Below are positions 46,073 through 56,130 of a stretch of 64,000 bases of DNA, in pieces. The position numbers and the translations under genes are program-made. The DNA comes from Punica granatum (lineage: Eukaryota > Streptophyta > Magnoliopsida > Myrtales > Lythraceae), in assembly GCF_007655135.1 (NCBI RefSeq), contig NC_045131.1, positions 14,926,001 through 14,990,000 of the forward strand. Direction: 5' to 3'. Within the stretch, counting starts at the first letter, position 1, and each line of letters opens with the position of its first letter. The notes under the pieces were generated by a model. That model saw only the letters and a list, made by a program, of their open reading frames with translations, was not told the DNA's origin and did no database searches.

Positions 46073-47017
46073 AAAGTAAGTACTAGGTCCGAACTCCGCG
46101 GGCTGTTGTGGGTCGGAAGACGTCGTTTGGTCAGTGGTATGATACTTTTTTCATCCATTTTGAAAATTCGACTATATATTAAAAATATGTAGATTAATGC
46201 CAATTTTGGGCAATCATGATTCCAACGAATTTTCCCATTTTATTAATCAAAAGAAAGGTGATTTTATCAATCCAATATTTGCATGGTCTGAATGGCATAC
46301 TTACAAGTCCCATGAGATCGAGGGACACAGTGAATTGTAGAGATTAGGGAAGAGTCCCATACTGTGCATTATCATACAAAAAGAAGGAAAGAACCATTTT
46401 ATTAATTCATATTAGAAACTCTTTAACTCAAATCATCTTGTCATTATAATATATTTGATTTTAAATAATGCATGTTTTAACTCCAAAAGTCTAAATAATT
46501 ATGTTAGGTTAGAAAAAAAATGAAGTTTTTAAATTTGATAAATTTTAATACATATACTTATTTTTATAAATCATATAATTAATCATATTTATCCAATGAC
46601 ATATTTCATATGACACGAAATTATCTTGTATTTTCGTCAAGAATTATTTAAAAAATAAAAGGAGCTTTTGTTTTTTTCTCTGATGAGAGTTGTGAAAAAT
46701 GGTATGGTATGTATCTATCTTATTAATTAGGCGATTTCTTTTTTAAAAAAGATATTCTCAATGATATTGTTATGCAAAAATATGAAAGATGACGTTGAAA
46801 TTGTCATGGTTTAATAATTTACAAAACAAATTGGATATGATTTTTCGAATCATTTTAGAGGACATATATCAAAGGGAAGAAACAAACGAGGAATCTTGAA
46901 GTAAGGAAGGGGCTCAAAAGAAGATATTGTGAAAGCTCGTTGGACAATTTTGAAAAATAAATACAAAAAGGATAAAAAGAATGAAATAGAGACCAACGTG
47001 CACGGCAGCATCACAGA
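46073..47017. other. Intergenic, AT-rich, nothing recognised
   Basis: Separates the unit C remnant from unit A. No gene or element with clear ends. Confidence 0.5.
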
Positions 47018-47126
47018 CATTATGATGTCTTTTGATGGGATCACGAGTCTCTTTGATTCAGATTCTATTTGAACGAGGGGTAGTAGGGGAAGGGAAGGGA
47101 AGTGGCACCACAACTACACCAAATAT

Positions 47127-47290
47127 ATATTTTTTTCGATAATAAAAAAGATACAAATAAATCTAGTACAATAAAAAGAAATAAAGTTAAATGAAGGGAC
47201 ACATAAATTCCACTAGCGGGAATTAAATTCAGAACATTTTGATTTTCGAACGACGCATTGTGTCACTGCACGAAGACACTTCCTCACTAT
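47127..47290 (-). mobile_element. SINE-like insertion, 164 bp
   Basis: Present in unit A and absent from the same place in unit B, flanked by a perfect 9-bp duplication ACCAAATAT (47118-47126 and 47291-47299). On the minus strand it reads GAGGAAGTGTC...GCAGTGACAC...GTCGTTCGAAAATC, suggestive of decayed polymerase III A and B boxes, and ends in an AT-rich tail. No inverted termini, which favours a SINE over a MITE. Confidence 0.5.
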
Positions 47291-48012
47291 ACCAAATATT
47301 TTAGTTTGCCGATGGTAGCTATTTCATTTATTTGATCTTATATATTTGTCATAGAAGAAAGAAAACGATACTCACTTTGTAAAAATTTAGCGAAAAAAGA
47401 TACTCACTTTGTAAAAAGTAGACGGCGCACTTGCTCTCAAAAACTTTACAATAATCGATTTTAAATGTATTTGTAGATCATATCAATACTTTTATGATTG
47501 AATCGAGATATTCCATAATTTTCTCAAAGAGCGGACAAAGATATGAAAGAAAATACGCCAAAAGAAATAGCCCATTCATTGACATTTTTATGCGACGACA
47601 TGCTGGTCCGGATAGAGAATTTGTGATATTGGAAATGTTCCGTGACTGTTGAGGGGCAGAATTAGCCGAACAAAGTATCTGACTATTGATTGGAATTCAC
47701 AGCATAATCGTCTAAGCGGATTAGGCACAACGCGCGCAGGGAACTTTTGGGATTGAACAGGTGGGATTGTTCTTAGAAATCTGAAGGGTACAATTTAATA
47801 CCCGGAAGTGAGAAAACGCTTTTGAGGAGCTGAAGTGTATGAGTATGGATATATTTATCGTTGCCACGTTATATATAGTTAAAACATATAGACATGGTAA
47901 CTAGATTAAGACAAAAGTGGAAGTAAACAGCTTTTATTTCATCTGCACATTCAAGAGGGGGCTCCTCATATAAGGAGCTTATTCATATTATTTTATTTGG
48001 TAACACCATTGA

Positions 48013-48206
48013 TTAGCCCACCGTGGGGACTCTGGTGACTAGGTCGGAGTCATCGACCCAAACACGGACACGGTCAACGCGATAGTCTCTGGTGACGGGA
48101 GTGCCCTCCTTAATTGTGAACGCGTTCAGGTTTGGATTCTCACTTTTTATTGATGCCATTGCAGCCTCTCCCTTCTTTCCTACTAACTCTGGCCAGGAGG
48201 TCTTTC
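48013..48206 (-). CDS. Potato type-I serine proteinase inhibitor, exon 2 (intact copy)
   Basis: Encodes residues 9-71 plus the last two bases of codon 8. Family hallmarks are present: SWPELVG near the start (Trp12, core), the ENPN-LN-FTIKEGTPVT block leading to the inhibitory loop, the RDYR-DRVRVWVD segment that braces the loop, and the C-terminal V-T-RVPTVG. By alignment with barley CI-2 the scissile bond is Arg47-Asp48, so trypsin-like proteases are the likely targets. There are no cysteines, as in CI-2. Such inhibitors are wound- or pathogen-responsive defence proteins in many plants. The spliced length of 71 residues is normal. No signal peptide is visible, so it may be cytosolic. The acceptor is TTTTTAACAG; the stop TAA is at 48013-48015. 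Confidence 0.92.
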
Positions 48207-48567
48207 CTGTTAAAAATTGTAATGGTCATTATTATTGTAATCAGATAGATTGGAGAGCAAAGGAAAGCTTTTATCCGACGGTCAAGCACGATAACAAATT
48301 AGGAAAGTTTTTATCCGACGGTCAAGCACGATAACAAATTAGGACAACTCATCATTAAAATCTTAGAGACAAGATAATTTACGAACCTAGGCATGCCATA
48401 AGTTGTTTGATATAGTAAAATCTTACCTTTCGCTAACTATGGTCTCGAAGGCCAAGCTAGCTTGGTCATTCATACCGTTTAGGTGCACGTACATTTTGGT
48501 GAGAAACTTTTAAATCTTAATAGTCATCTAAAACGGTGCTAGTGAGAATTACGCGTAAAGGGCTTAC
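48207..48567 (-). other. Intron of the inhibitor gene (361 bp) with 40-bp tandem duplication
   Basis: GT donor GTAAGC and AG acceptor at the family's usual intron position. 48261-48300 is repeated at 48301-48340 with one difference (AGGAAAGCTTTT versus AGGAAAGTTTTT). The paralogous intron in unit B has one copy, so the duplication is private to unit A. Confidence 0.85.
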
Positions 48568-48589
48568 CATGAAGGGTGGAGCTTTGCAT
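48568..48589 (-). CDS. Potato type-I serine proteinase inhibitor, exon 1 (intact copy)
   Basis: The 22-nt first exon encodes MQSSTLH plus the first base of Gly8, ending at a GTAAGC donor. Short first exons split at the Gly before K-SWPEL are characteristic of this family. The ATG follows a GA-rich leader (CT run at about 48604-48628 on the plus strand) and lies 103 bp downstream of a TATA box. Joining to exon 2 restores the frame through to the stop with no interruption. Confidence 0.9.
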
Positions 48590-48691
48590 GATTGAAACTC
48601 AATCTGATGCTGCTCTCTCTCTCTCTCTTCTGTTGCCCTCTTTCTTAATGAAATGGATGTGGTTTGGCTGCTCTTTAGAGGTGATTGTAGG

Positions 48692-48699
48692 TATTTATA
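48692..48699 (-). promoter_or_regulatory. TATA box of the intact inhibitor gene
   Basis: TATAAATA on the minus strand, about 100 bp upstream of the ATG, leaving a GA-rich leader of about 70 nt. The same box is preserved in the unit B paralogue. Confidence 0.75.
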
Positions 48700-48779
48700 G
48701 AAGAGGGGAGAGAGTTCAATAATTGAGGTGACACCCATGCACAATACTACATTTGATATTTTATCGAGGGACATTCGTA

Positions 48780-49239
48780 CGTCTAATATAATAAAATAAA
48801 GTATTAATAACTAATAAAAAAATACAAATAGTTTCACCATAAAAATTGAACTCATAACCTTTCAATTAATAGATGAAATCGTGTTCTTCTGTAGTACACC
48901 CTTATTCCCGAGTCTTTGTCCAAAAGCGCATGGTCGGAAGGAGATGACTGTTAGGTACAGTTGCCTCTTCTCCATTGCTTGGTCGGTGCTTCCTAGTCAG
49001 CGGACACGACAAATCTCGTACTGCAAATATCCATGCCAATTTGTCATGTAATGTAAAGTTTATTATAGCGTGAAAATTGTAAAATCTTTGTTATTTTTAT
49101 TGTTCTAACTAGAGGAAACGGCAAGTCGTTTAACTGACATGATATTCGCTCGATGGCGTGGAGGCAAGAATGAATTGAGCGGAGGATTTGAGGGGGCAGA
49201 CGTTCTCATACGGTCATGCCCCCTTCCCACCTCTCGGTC
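48780..49239. other. Upstream region of the inhibitor gene, conserved in both units
   Basis: Collinear with 54890-55330. It includes GCATGGTCGGAAGGAGAT, GTTGCCTCTTCTCCATTGCT and AATTTGTCATGTA blocks. The 48850-48900 part (GAACTCATAACC...) resembles a SINE B-box region. Distal promoter elements could lie here; none is identified. Confidence 0.4.
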
Positions 49240-50400
49240 CTTTCCCCAGAATTTGAATTATTATACAAATGAGTAATTTTGTAATCCATTCGTTTTATTT
49301 GACGTGATCCTATACCTTTCAACATGAAGTATCCATTGTCACGGCGACAATTAATCACTATAAAAAAAAATCCCTTATTTGAGAGAACATTAGCAAAAGT
49401 CCGCTAGTAATTTAATTTTTAACATAAATTTTTTGATGTGCACCCTAATAAATTTGATTTTTGCTGATCGGCCCGCCACAGGATAAACTTCTTTCAATGT
49501 TGATTTTCTTTATTCACAAAATTCGAACTCGCGACTTTATTTAGGGGAAATAAACGTTGTACCGCTTGAATTATTGATATTAATTTTTCAGTACACAATT
49601 TTAATTTGATGATCTAAAAAGTCAAGCATCTGATTATTTTTTTTATTGGTAAAACTGGGCCTAAACCCATAAAATTAAAAGAAAATTAAGAAATTCAAAG
49701 GCGGAGTACAATGACCCTAATGGTATCGCCAAATAATAGTGCTCTTAATTGATCAGTTGGTGGGGGCTGACACAAATGAGAACCTAAAGACATATGCAAA
49801 GCTCTCAGTGCCAATTGATCCGCATAATCCCTTGGTCAGTATCTCACCGATAGGATTAACTAATATTGACAAGTAGGGAGCACACGGATTCCGAGTAAAA
49901 ACCAGACCACAAACTACCTCTGAGCGAACCTCCAGTATGAGTCTATTTGATTTTATTTGATAAAACTACGATCATAAAGCATTAAGCGTTTGTATATTCA
50001 ATAAAATGTAAACATTTATTTAATCTAATAAAATTTTATGCAGGAAACAAAGTTGAATTTAAAGAATTTTAAAAACTAATATTGCAGAATGGATTAATTT
50101 GTTTTAGAAAAATTTATCATTGAAACAGAAAATAATTTTAACATTCTTCTTATAAAAATCAATTTTGATAAAATTAGTAAACATAAAATTTATTTGCTTA
50201 TTTGGTTTAGCATGTGAGATAACAAGATCAATAAGCCTTCATTATAATCGAAAAAAAAGTACGATGAAATTACTTAGTTATATAATATTATTCAATTCAA
50301 AGCAAATAGTTTTTAAAAGAGTAAATATATCTTTTTTTTAACCTTTTCATTTTCTTTCTTGGAAAACTTTATTTTTTTCCATCTCGCTTTGAAAGCGAGA
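49240..50400. other. 1.1-kb tract present in unit A only
   Basis: Unit B passes directly from CTCTCGGTCCTCTTCTCCAG to GTTAAGGCTGAAAGATAG, skipping this tract. It is AT-rich, contains a B-box-like phrase (ATTCGAACTCGCGAC, about 49521) and no gene. Either an insertion in A or a deletion in B; a matching part of unit C (from 41040) favours deletion for at least its right end. Confidence 0.5.
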
Positions 50401-50702
50401 GCTTAGCGAACCTTGCTGAGGCTGAAAGATAGAAAAGCCTGTCATTTTTTTATGTGTTTATAGATATAGATTTTATCCTAACTGATCATCATTGCGACAG
50501 CAAATTATCACTGCCATACATTTGGTTCCGCTTTTTTTTAAGCACGTGATTGAATTAATTTAAATTTCATGCAGATTTTTCTATGGATATCATGCATGTT
50601 GCGTTGTTATTATTCAATTAAGGCACAGCTGAGGCTGGGGCTGTGCTGTCTGAGGGCAATGTCTTAATACCGATCATGATGATCTATACACAGTATAATG
50701 TG

Positions 50703-51627
50703 ACATTTGGTTCGCTGAAATGAAATTGAGAGAGATTAAAATTGAAAAGTGAAGGAAATTTAAATAATGAGAACTGAAATTTTGATTAAAAACCTTTGTT
50801 TGATTGCGTTTCGGAATTAGAATGGAATGAAATCAGATAATTGTGACTAGATTAAAATGTCTTTTATTTTTAAAAATAAAAATATTAAATAAAAAAAATT
50901 CAGTGTTCAGTGCACTGTCAAATTCCAGATGCCATGGCTCCGGCAGCCACGAGGCTTACGAACACCACGGGTGGCTTCGATCCAGCCCTCGCGAACCAAG
51001 CCTAAGGGTCCGAGCCACATCTGTAGGTCTTGACGGGAGACAGGAGATGGAGCGGAGGTCTCCAAGGTCCAAGGGTCTGAGCCTTTGAAAGTTTCAAATG
51101 TCTCGAAGAGCCTCGCCCGTGGGCTCGAGGACCTCGTCCCGTGGGCTCGAGGACCTCGTCCCGTGGTCGCCCTACCATAGCGAGCCCAGGCCGAGCATCC
51201 AGGACCCTCGTTGAGCCTCCCCCTAGTAAGGGTTGCGAGGTTTGGGTTTCGGGCCGACCTCCAATCGATTGAAACTCACGCTTTTTGATGAGATTTGGCC
51301 ACAGCGAGGCCATATGGCCTCGTAATGCCAAGAACAGTCGGAAGAGGGAGGTCCGATGGTCGGTGGTGGAGATTGTGCGGTGGCGGCGACGGTGACAAGG
51401 GGTGTCGACGGGCAGTGGTAATTGCGTAAATAAAACAAAGACCCAATTCTTAATGGGTCAGAATTGCAAATCTGATCAGACTGGGGGAGTCCCAATTCTC
51501 CGTCTGTACGGAATTAGGATTCTTTTGGAATCTCGATTGCAGCCCCATTCGCACCGAGGAACACGGGAATGGGAACCGGCCCTGAATGGGCATTCCGACT
51601 CTCTGCTATTCCCCGGAACCAAACGTC
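50703..51627. mobile_element. PIF/Harbinger-like non-autonomous element with GC-rich core (unit A copy)
   Basis: Left end TGACATTTGGTTCGCTG and right end CGGAACCAAACGTCTCC are imperfect inverted termini of the TTTGGTTC type. The core (50930-51400) is GC-rich with GGCTCGAGGACCTCGTCCC duplicated in tandem. Absent from unit C at the equivalent spot, present in unit B (truncated). Open frames on both strands (51002-51331 minus, 51223-51495 minus) have no recognised domain. Confidence 0.55.
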
Positions 51628-51664
51628 TCCCAATTAATTAGGCATTGATGATGTACTGCATGAT

Positions 51665-52468
51665 GTAGCACATGCTACCAAAAAACGAGCCTAGCCCGAC
51701 GTTTTTGGCCCGATGAGATGCAAAACATCAGGATTGACCACTTTTTAGCCAACATTTTGGAAAACGTCTGCTAATAATAATTGTATGCAGACGTTTTCAC
51801 GCTCAGCCAACGCCACAAATAGAAAAAAGGTCAGTTAATGTTTGCCCTATGCCGACGTTTTTACAAGTTTTCAAACGTCGGTCTTTGTCATTGATGTTGT
51901 TAAAGTCCGACAACATATTATTATTTCGCCACTGGATGTTGCCAAAAAGTGTTGTCAAAGTGCAATAGCGTAAGAAGTAATACGTTGTCACCTTATTGTA
52001 TGGTTTATTGTCATTGATATTCGTGACTCATAATAAAAAGGGCAAATTATTATTTTCTTGTAAAAATATGTTTTGATATAATATAAGATGTTATCGAGGA
52101 TGATATTGATTAAAGAAATCCTTTGACATTAAATTTACGATTGTTTTCAATAATTATTGATTGACCTAAATCACAGCCGCTATTTATCAAAAGACAGATT
52201 TACTTACGAAGAATCAATATGCTTTACTGAGAAAACTATATGGCTTATTCATCGAAAAAAAAAGAGAGAAAATTATATGGCTTCGAGCCTTTTATAGAAT
52301 TACAATTTTAGCTATTGGAGTACAAGCTCCGCGAGGTCCGGTGAAGAAGACATTGTTGTGCATACTCACAGTGGCTGTTTATCAAAATAACAATTTACTA
52401 TTTTATTAAGAAATAAAATGTGGTACAATATTTTGAAAAATCATTCCAAAATAATGAATTTTTTGACG
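51665..52468 (+). mobile_element. CACTA-type element, left part (unit A copy)
   Basis: Repeated subterminal motif GCCGACGTTTT / AAAACGTC-G appears on both strands, as in CACTA elements, from a possible decayed start near 51668 (CACATGCTACCAAAAAA). The tract matches 56140-56818 in unit B. It stops abruptly at the duplication junction. Confidence 0.5.
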
Positions 52469-52713
52469 GCCATTGTGATGTCTTTTGACGGGATCACGAG
52501 TCTCTTTGATTCAGCTTCTATTTGAACGAGGAGTATTTGGGGAAGGGAAGGGAAGTGGCACCACAACTACCCCAAGTATTTTAGTTTACCGATGGTAGCT
52601 ATTTCACTTATTTGATCTTATATATTTGTCATAGAAGAAAGAAAACGATACTCACTTTGTAAAAACTAAACGGCGCACTTGCTCTCTAAAACTTTACAAT
52701 AATCAGATTTTAA

Positions 52714-52957
52714 TGCCTCGTTTGGATTGAGAGTTACTTGATTTTAACTTTAACTTTAACTTTAACTCAACACATTACACAACAAAAATGCACATTTTCC
52801 AATTCAAAAATTTTAACTTTAACTTTAACTCAACACACTACACAACAAAAACTTACGTTTCCCAAATCAAATTTATAATCACATCTCATTTGTCCTTTTC
52901 CACAATCAAAATCAAAATCAAAATTAAAGTAACTTTAACTCTGAATCCAAACGGTCC
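52714..52957. mobile_element. Tourist-like MITE, 244 bp
   Basis: Inserted in unit B only. Unit A gives the empty site. Flanked by TAA (52711-52713 and 52958-52960), the 3-bp duplication of PIF/Harbinger MITEs. Termini TGCCTCGTTTGGATT and, inverted, GGACCGTTTGGATTC. The interior has repeated TTTAACTTTAACTTTAAC and AAAATCAAAATCAAAAT runs. Confidence 0.85.
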
Positions 52958-53383
52958 TAAATGTATTTGTAGATCATATCAATACATTTATGACTGAATC
53001 GGAATATTCTAAAATTTTCTCAAAGAGCGGACATAGTATTGAAAGAAAATATGCCAAAAGATATTGCCCGTTCATTGGCATTTTTATACGACGATATGTT
53101 GGTCAAGATAGAGAATTTGTCATATTGGAAATGTTCTGTGAAGGTTGAGGGGCGGAATTAGCGGAACAAAGCATCCGACTGTTGATTGGAATTTGCAGCA
53201 TCATTGTCTAGGTAGGTCTGGAAGCGGACCGAGACGGCCATGTATACATAACATAGCTAATGGTGATGGTGACCATTGTTATGGGTAAGACTGTATGCCG
53301 TTTGTGTGCTGGCAGGAAACTTTTGAGGTCGAACGGGTTGGATTGTTCTTAGAAATCTGAAGGGTACAATTAGTACCGGAAAG

Positions 53384-53950
53384 TAGGGGTGATCGGTTCC
53401 GGGAACCCTGTATTTTTCACAATACCCGGACTCTACCCTATAAGGGATAAGTTCCAAGATTTTGGAACTTGATCCTACCATGTTGAATCTTGGAACTGGA
53501 ATCTGTATTATACCACAGGTTCCGAGTATCCTGTTGGAACTTATAATTTTTTTTTCTCTCGCTAAATAAAATAAAAAATATCACATACATAATCAATAAT
53601 TACGCCAAATAGAATATCAATAAAATTTAGATTAATCCACAATGATAAAAAAAAATGTCTCATCAATCCATCGACAAAATTAAATATCCATAATATGATC
53701 TCACATAATAAAATGCTTATGTTCTGACTCATTAGAGGAGACAATAACTTTACTCTTTCATCTTTTTTTTTAATAAATAACCCGTTCCGGGTACCTTATA
53801 GGCAGGAACTGGAATCAGAATCGATTTTCACCGGTTCCTGATTTTAATACCCGGAACCTACCTTATTTTCAATACGAGTTACTCGAACCTTACCCTAACG
53901 GATAAATTCCAATCGATTCCGGGTATACTCGATATATGTGCACACCCCTA
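53384..53950. mobile_element. hAT-type non-autonomous element, 567 bp
   Basis: Inserted in unit B only. Termini TAGGGGTG...CACCCCTA; target duplication CCGGAAAG / CCGGGAAG (7 of 8). Subterminal GGTTCCGGG/CCCGGAACC repeats. Same family as 12532-13064. No coding capacity; the frames at 53257-53481 and 53562-53744 are incidental. Confidence 0.85.
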
Positions 53951-54168
53951 CCGGGAAGTGCGAAAACGCTTTTGAGGAGCTGTACACTTTCTATTGTAAG
54001 TATAGATATATTTATCATTGCCACGTCATATATAGTTAAAACATATAGATATGGTAACTAGGTTAAGACAAAAGTGGAAGTAAACATCTTTTATTTCATC
54101 TGCACATTCAAGAGGGGCTCCTCATATAAGGAGCTTATTCATATTATCTTTTTTGCTAACACCATTGA

Positions 54169-54361
54169 TTAGCCAACCGTGGGGACCTCGGTGAAGATGT
54201 CGGAGTCATTTACCACAACACGGACACGGTGGGCGCGATAGTCTCTGGTGGCGGGTCTGTCCTCCTTGACTGTGACTGTGTTCAGGTTTGGATTCTCACT
54301 CTTTATTATTCCACTGCAGCCTCTCCCTACTTTCTTACTAATTATGGTCAAGAGGTCTTCC
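54169..54361 (-). pseudogene. Potato type-I proteinase inhibitor, exon 2 (broken copy)
   Basis: Paralogue of 48013-48206. In the frame set by exon 1, the Trp codon is TGA, the Glu codon two further on is TAA and a Lys codon is TAG, all within the first dozen codons. A 1-bp deletion follows before the ENPNLN block. The distal half then stays open in another frame to the same final VPTVG and stop. Loop residues have drifted (EDRPATRD in place of EGTPVTRD, RVRVVVND in place of RVRVWVDD). The Thr-Arg-Asp scissile region survives. No functional inhibitor can be made from this copy as read. Confidence 0.9.
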
Positions 54362-54676
54362 CTGTTAAAAATTGTAATGGATCATTATTATTGTAATCAA
54401 ATAGATGGAGAGCAGAGGAAAGTTTCTATTCGACGGTCAAGCACAATAACAAATTAATACAACTCATCATTACAACTTAGAGACAAGATAATTTCCCAGG
54501 CGTGCCATAAGTTGTTTGATACAATAAAATCTTACCTTTTGCTAACTATGGGCTTGAAGGCCAAGCTAGCTTGGTCATATATACAGTCTAGGTGCACGTA
54601 CATTTTGGTGTGAAACTTCTAAATCTCAATAGCCATATAAAACGGTGCTAATAAGAATCGGGCGGAAAGGGCTTAC

Positions 54677-54698
54677 CATGAGGGGTGGAGCTTTGCAT
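54677..54698 (-). pseudogene. Potato type-I proteinase inhibitor, exon 1 (broken copy)
   Basis: 22 nt like its unit A counterpart, with ATG, GTAAGC donor and one changed residue (Pro for Leu at position 6). Promoter and splice sites look intact, so a spliced non-coding transcript is possible. Confidence 0.85.
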
Positions 54699-54804
54699 GA
54701 TTGAAACTCAATCTGATGCTGCTCTCTTTCTCTCTCTCGCTTCTGTTGCCCTCTTCCTTAACGAAATGGATGTGGTTTGGCTCCTCTTGAGCGGTGATTG
54801 TTGG

Positions 54805-54812
54805 TATTTATA
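54805..54812 (-). promoter_or_regulatory. TATA box of the broken inhibitor copy
   Basis: TATAAATA on the minus strand, at almost the same distance from the ATG as in unit A. Confidence 0.7.
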
Positions 54813-55639
54813 GAATAGGGGAGAGAGTTCAATAATTGAGGTGACACCCATGCACGATACTACATTTGATATTTTATCGAGGGACATTCGTAGGTCTAAT
54901 ACAATGAAATAAAGTATTAATAACTAATAAAAAATACAAATAATCTCATCATAAAATTAAACCCATAATCTCTTAATTGTTAAATGGAATCATGTTCTTC
55001 TGCATTACACCCTTGTTCTCGTGAAGCGCATGGTCGGAAGGAGATTACTGTTAGGTACGGTTGCCTCTTCTCCATTGCTTGATCGGTGCTCCCTAGTCAG
55101 CGGGCACGACAAATCTCGTACTGCAATATCCATGCCAATTTGTCATGTAGTGTAAAGTTTATTATAGCGTGAAAATTAAAATCTTGGTTATTATTATTGT
55201 TCTGATTAGCGGAAACGGCAAGTTGTTTAACTTACATGATATTCGATCGATGGCGTAGAGGATAGAATGAATCGATAGGAGGATTTGAGGGGGCAGACGT
55301 TTTCATGCGGTCATACCCCCTTCCCACCTCTCGGTCCTCTTCTCCAGCCCGACCTTGTTAAGGCTGAAAGATAGAAAAGCCTGTCATTTTTTTTATGCGT
55401 TTATAGATATAGATTTTATCCTAACTGATCATCATTGCGACAGCAAATTATCACTGCCATACATTTGGTTCCGCTCTTTTTTAAGCACGTGATTGAATTA
55501 ATTTAAATTTCATGCAGATTTTCCTATGGATATCATGCATGTTGCGTTGTTATTATTCAATTAAGGCACAGCTAAGGTTGAGGCTGTGCTGTCTGAGGGC
55601 ATTGTCTTAATTACTGATCATGCTGATCTATACACAATT

Positions 55640-56130
55640 TAACCTAAAGTTTGGTTCACTGGAATGAAATTAACAAAACTTAGAATTGAAAAGTGGAGAA
55701 AATTTGAATGACAAGAATTGAAATTTTGATTCATAACTTTTGTTTGGTTGTGCTTTGAAATTAGAGCGAAATGAAATCAGATAATTGTGACAAGACTAAA
55801 ATACCGTCTATTTTTAAAATAAAAAAATTTAATTAAAAAAATTTCATAGTTCATCTTCTTCAATTCTAGATGCCATGGCTCCGGCAGCCACGAGGCTCAT
55901 GAACACCACGGGTGGCTTCGCCCAGCCCTTGCGAACCAAGCCCAAGGGTCAAAGCCACACTTGTAGGTCTAGACGGGAGATAGGAGATGGAGCGGAGGTC
56001 TCGAAGGCGCAAGGGTCTGAGCCTTTGAAAGTTTCAAAGGCCTCGAAGAGCCTCGCCTGTGGGCTCGAGGACCTCGTCTCGTGGTCGCCCTGCCATCGTG
56101 AGCCCAGGGCGAGCCTCTGGGACCCTTGCT
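55640..56130. mobile_element. PIF/Harbinger-like element, truncated (unit B copy)
   Basis: Matches 50703-51205 (AGTTTGGTTCACTGGAATGA, GATGCCATGGCTCCGGCAGC, GGGCTCGAGGACCTCGTC), then breaks off at about 56130. The right end and the first part of the neighbouring CACTA element are missing compared with unit A. Confidence 0.65.

Larger units (their letters stand above)
47018..52468. repeat. Duplicated block, unit A (5.45 kb)
   Basis: Aligns collinearly with unit B (52471-56818). It begins CATTATGATGTCTTTTGATG and ends in ...AATGAATTTTTTGAC, where unit B starts directly. Relative to B it has a SINE-like insertion (47127-47290), a 40-bp intron duplication (48261-48340), and about 1.1 kb present only here (about 49240-50400). 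It carries the intact inhibitor gene. Confidence 0.85.
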
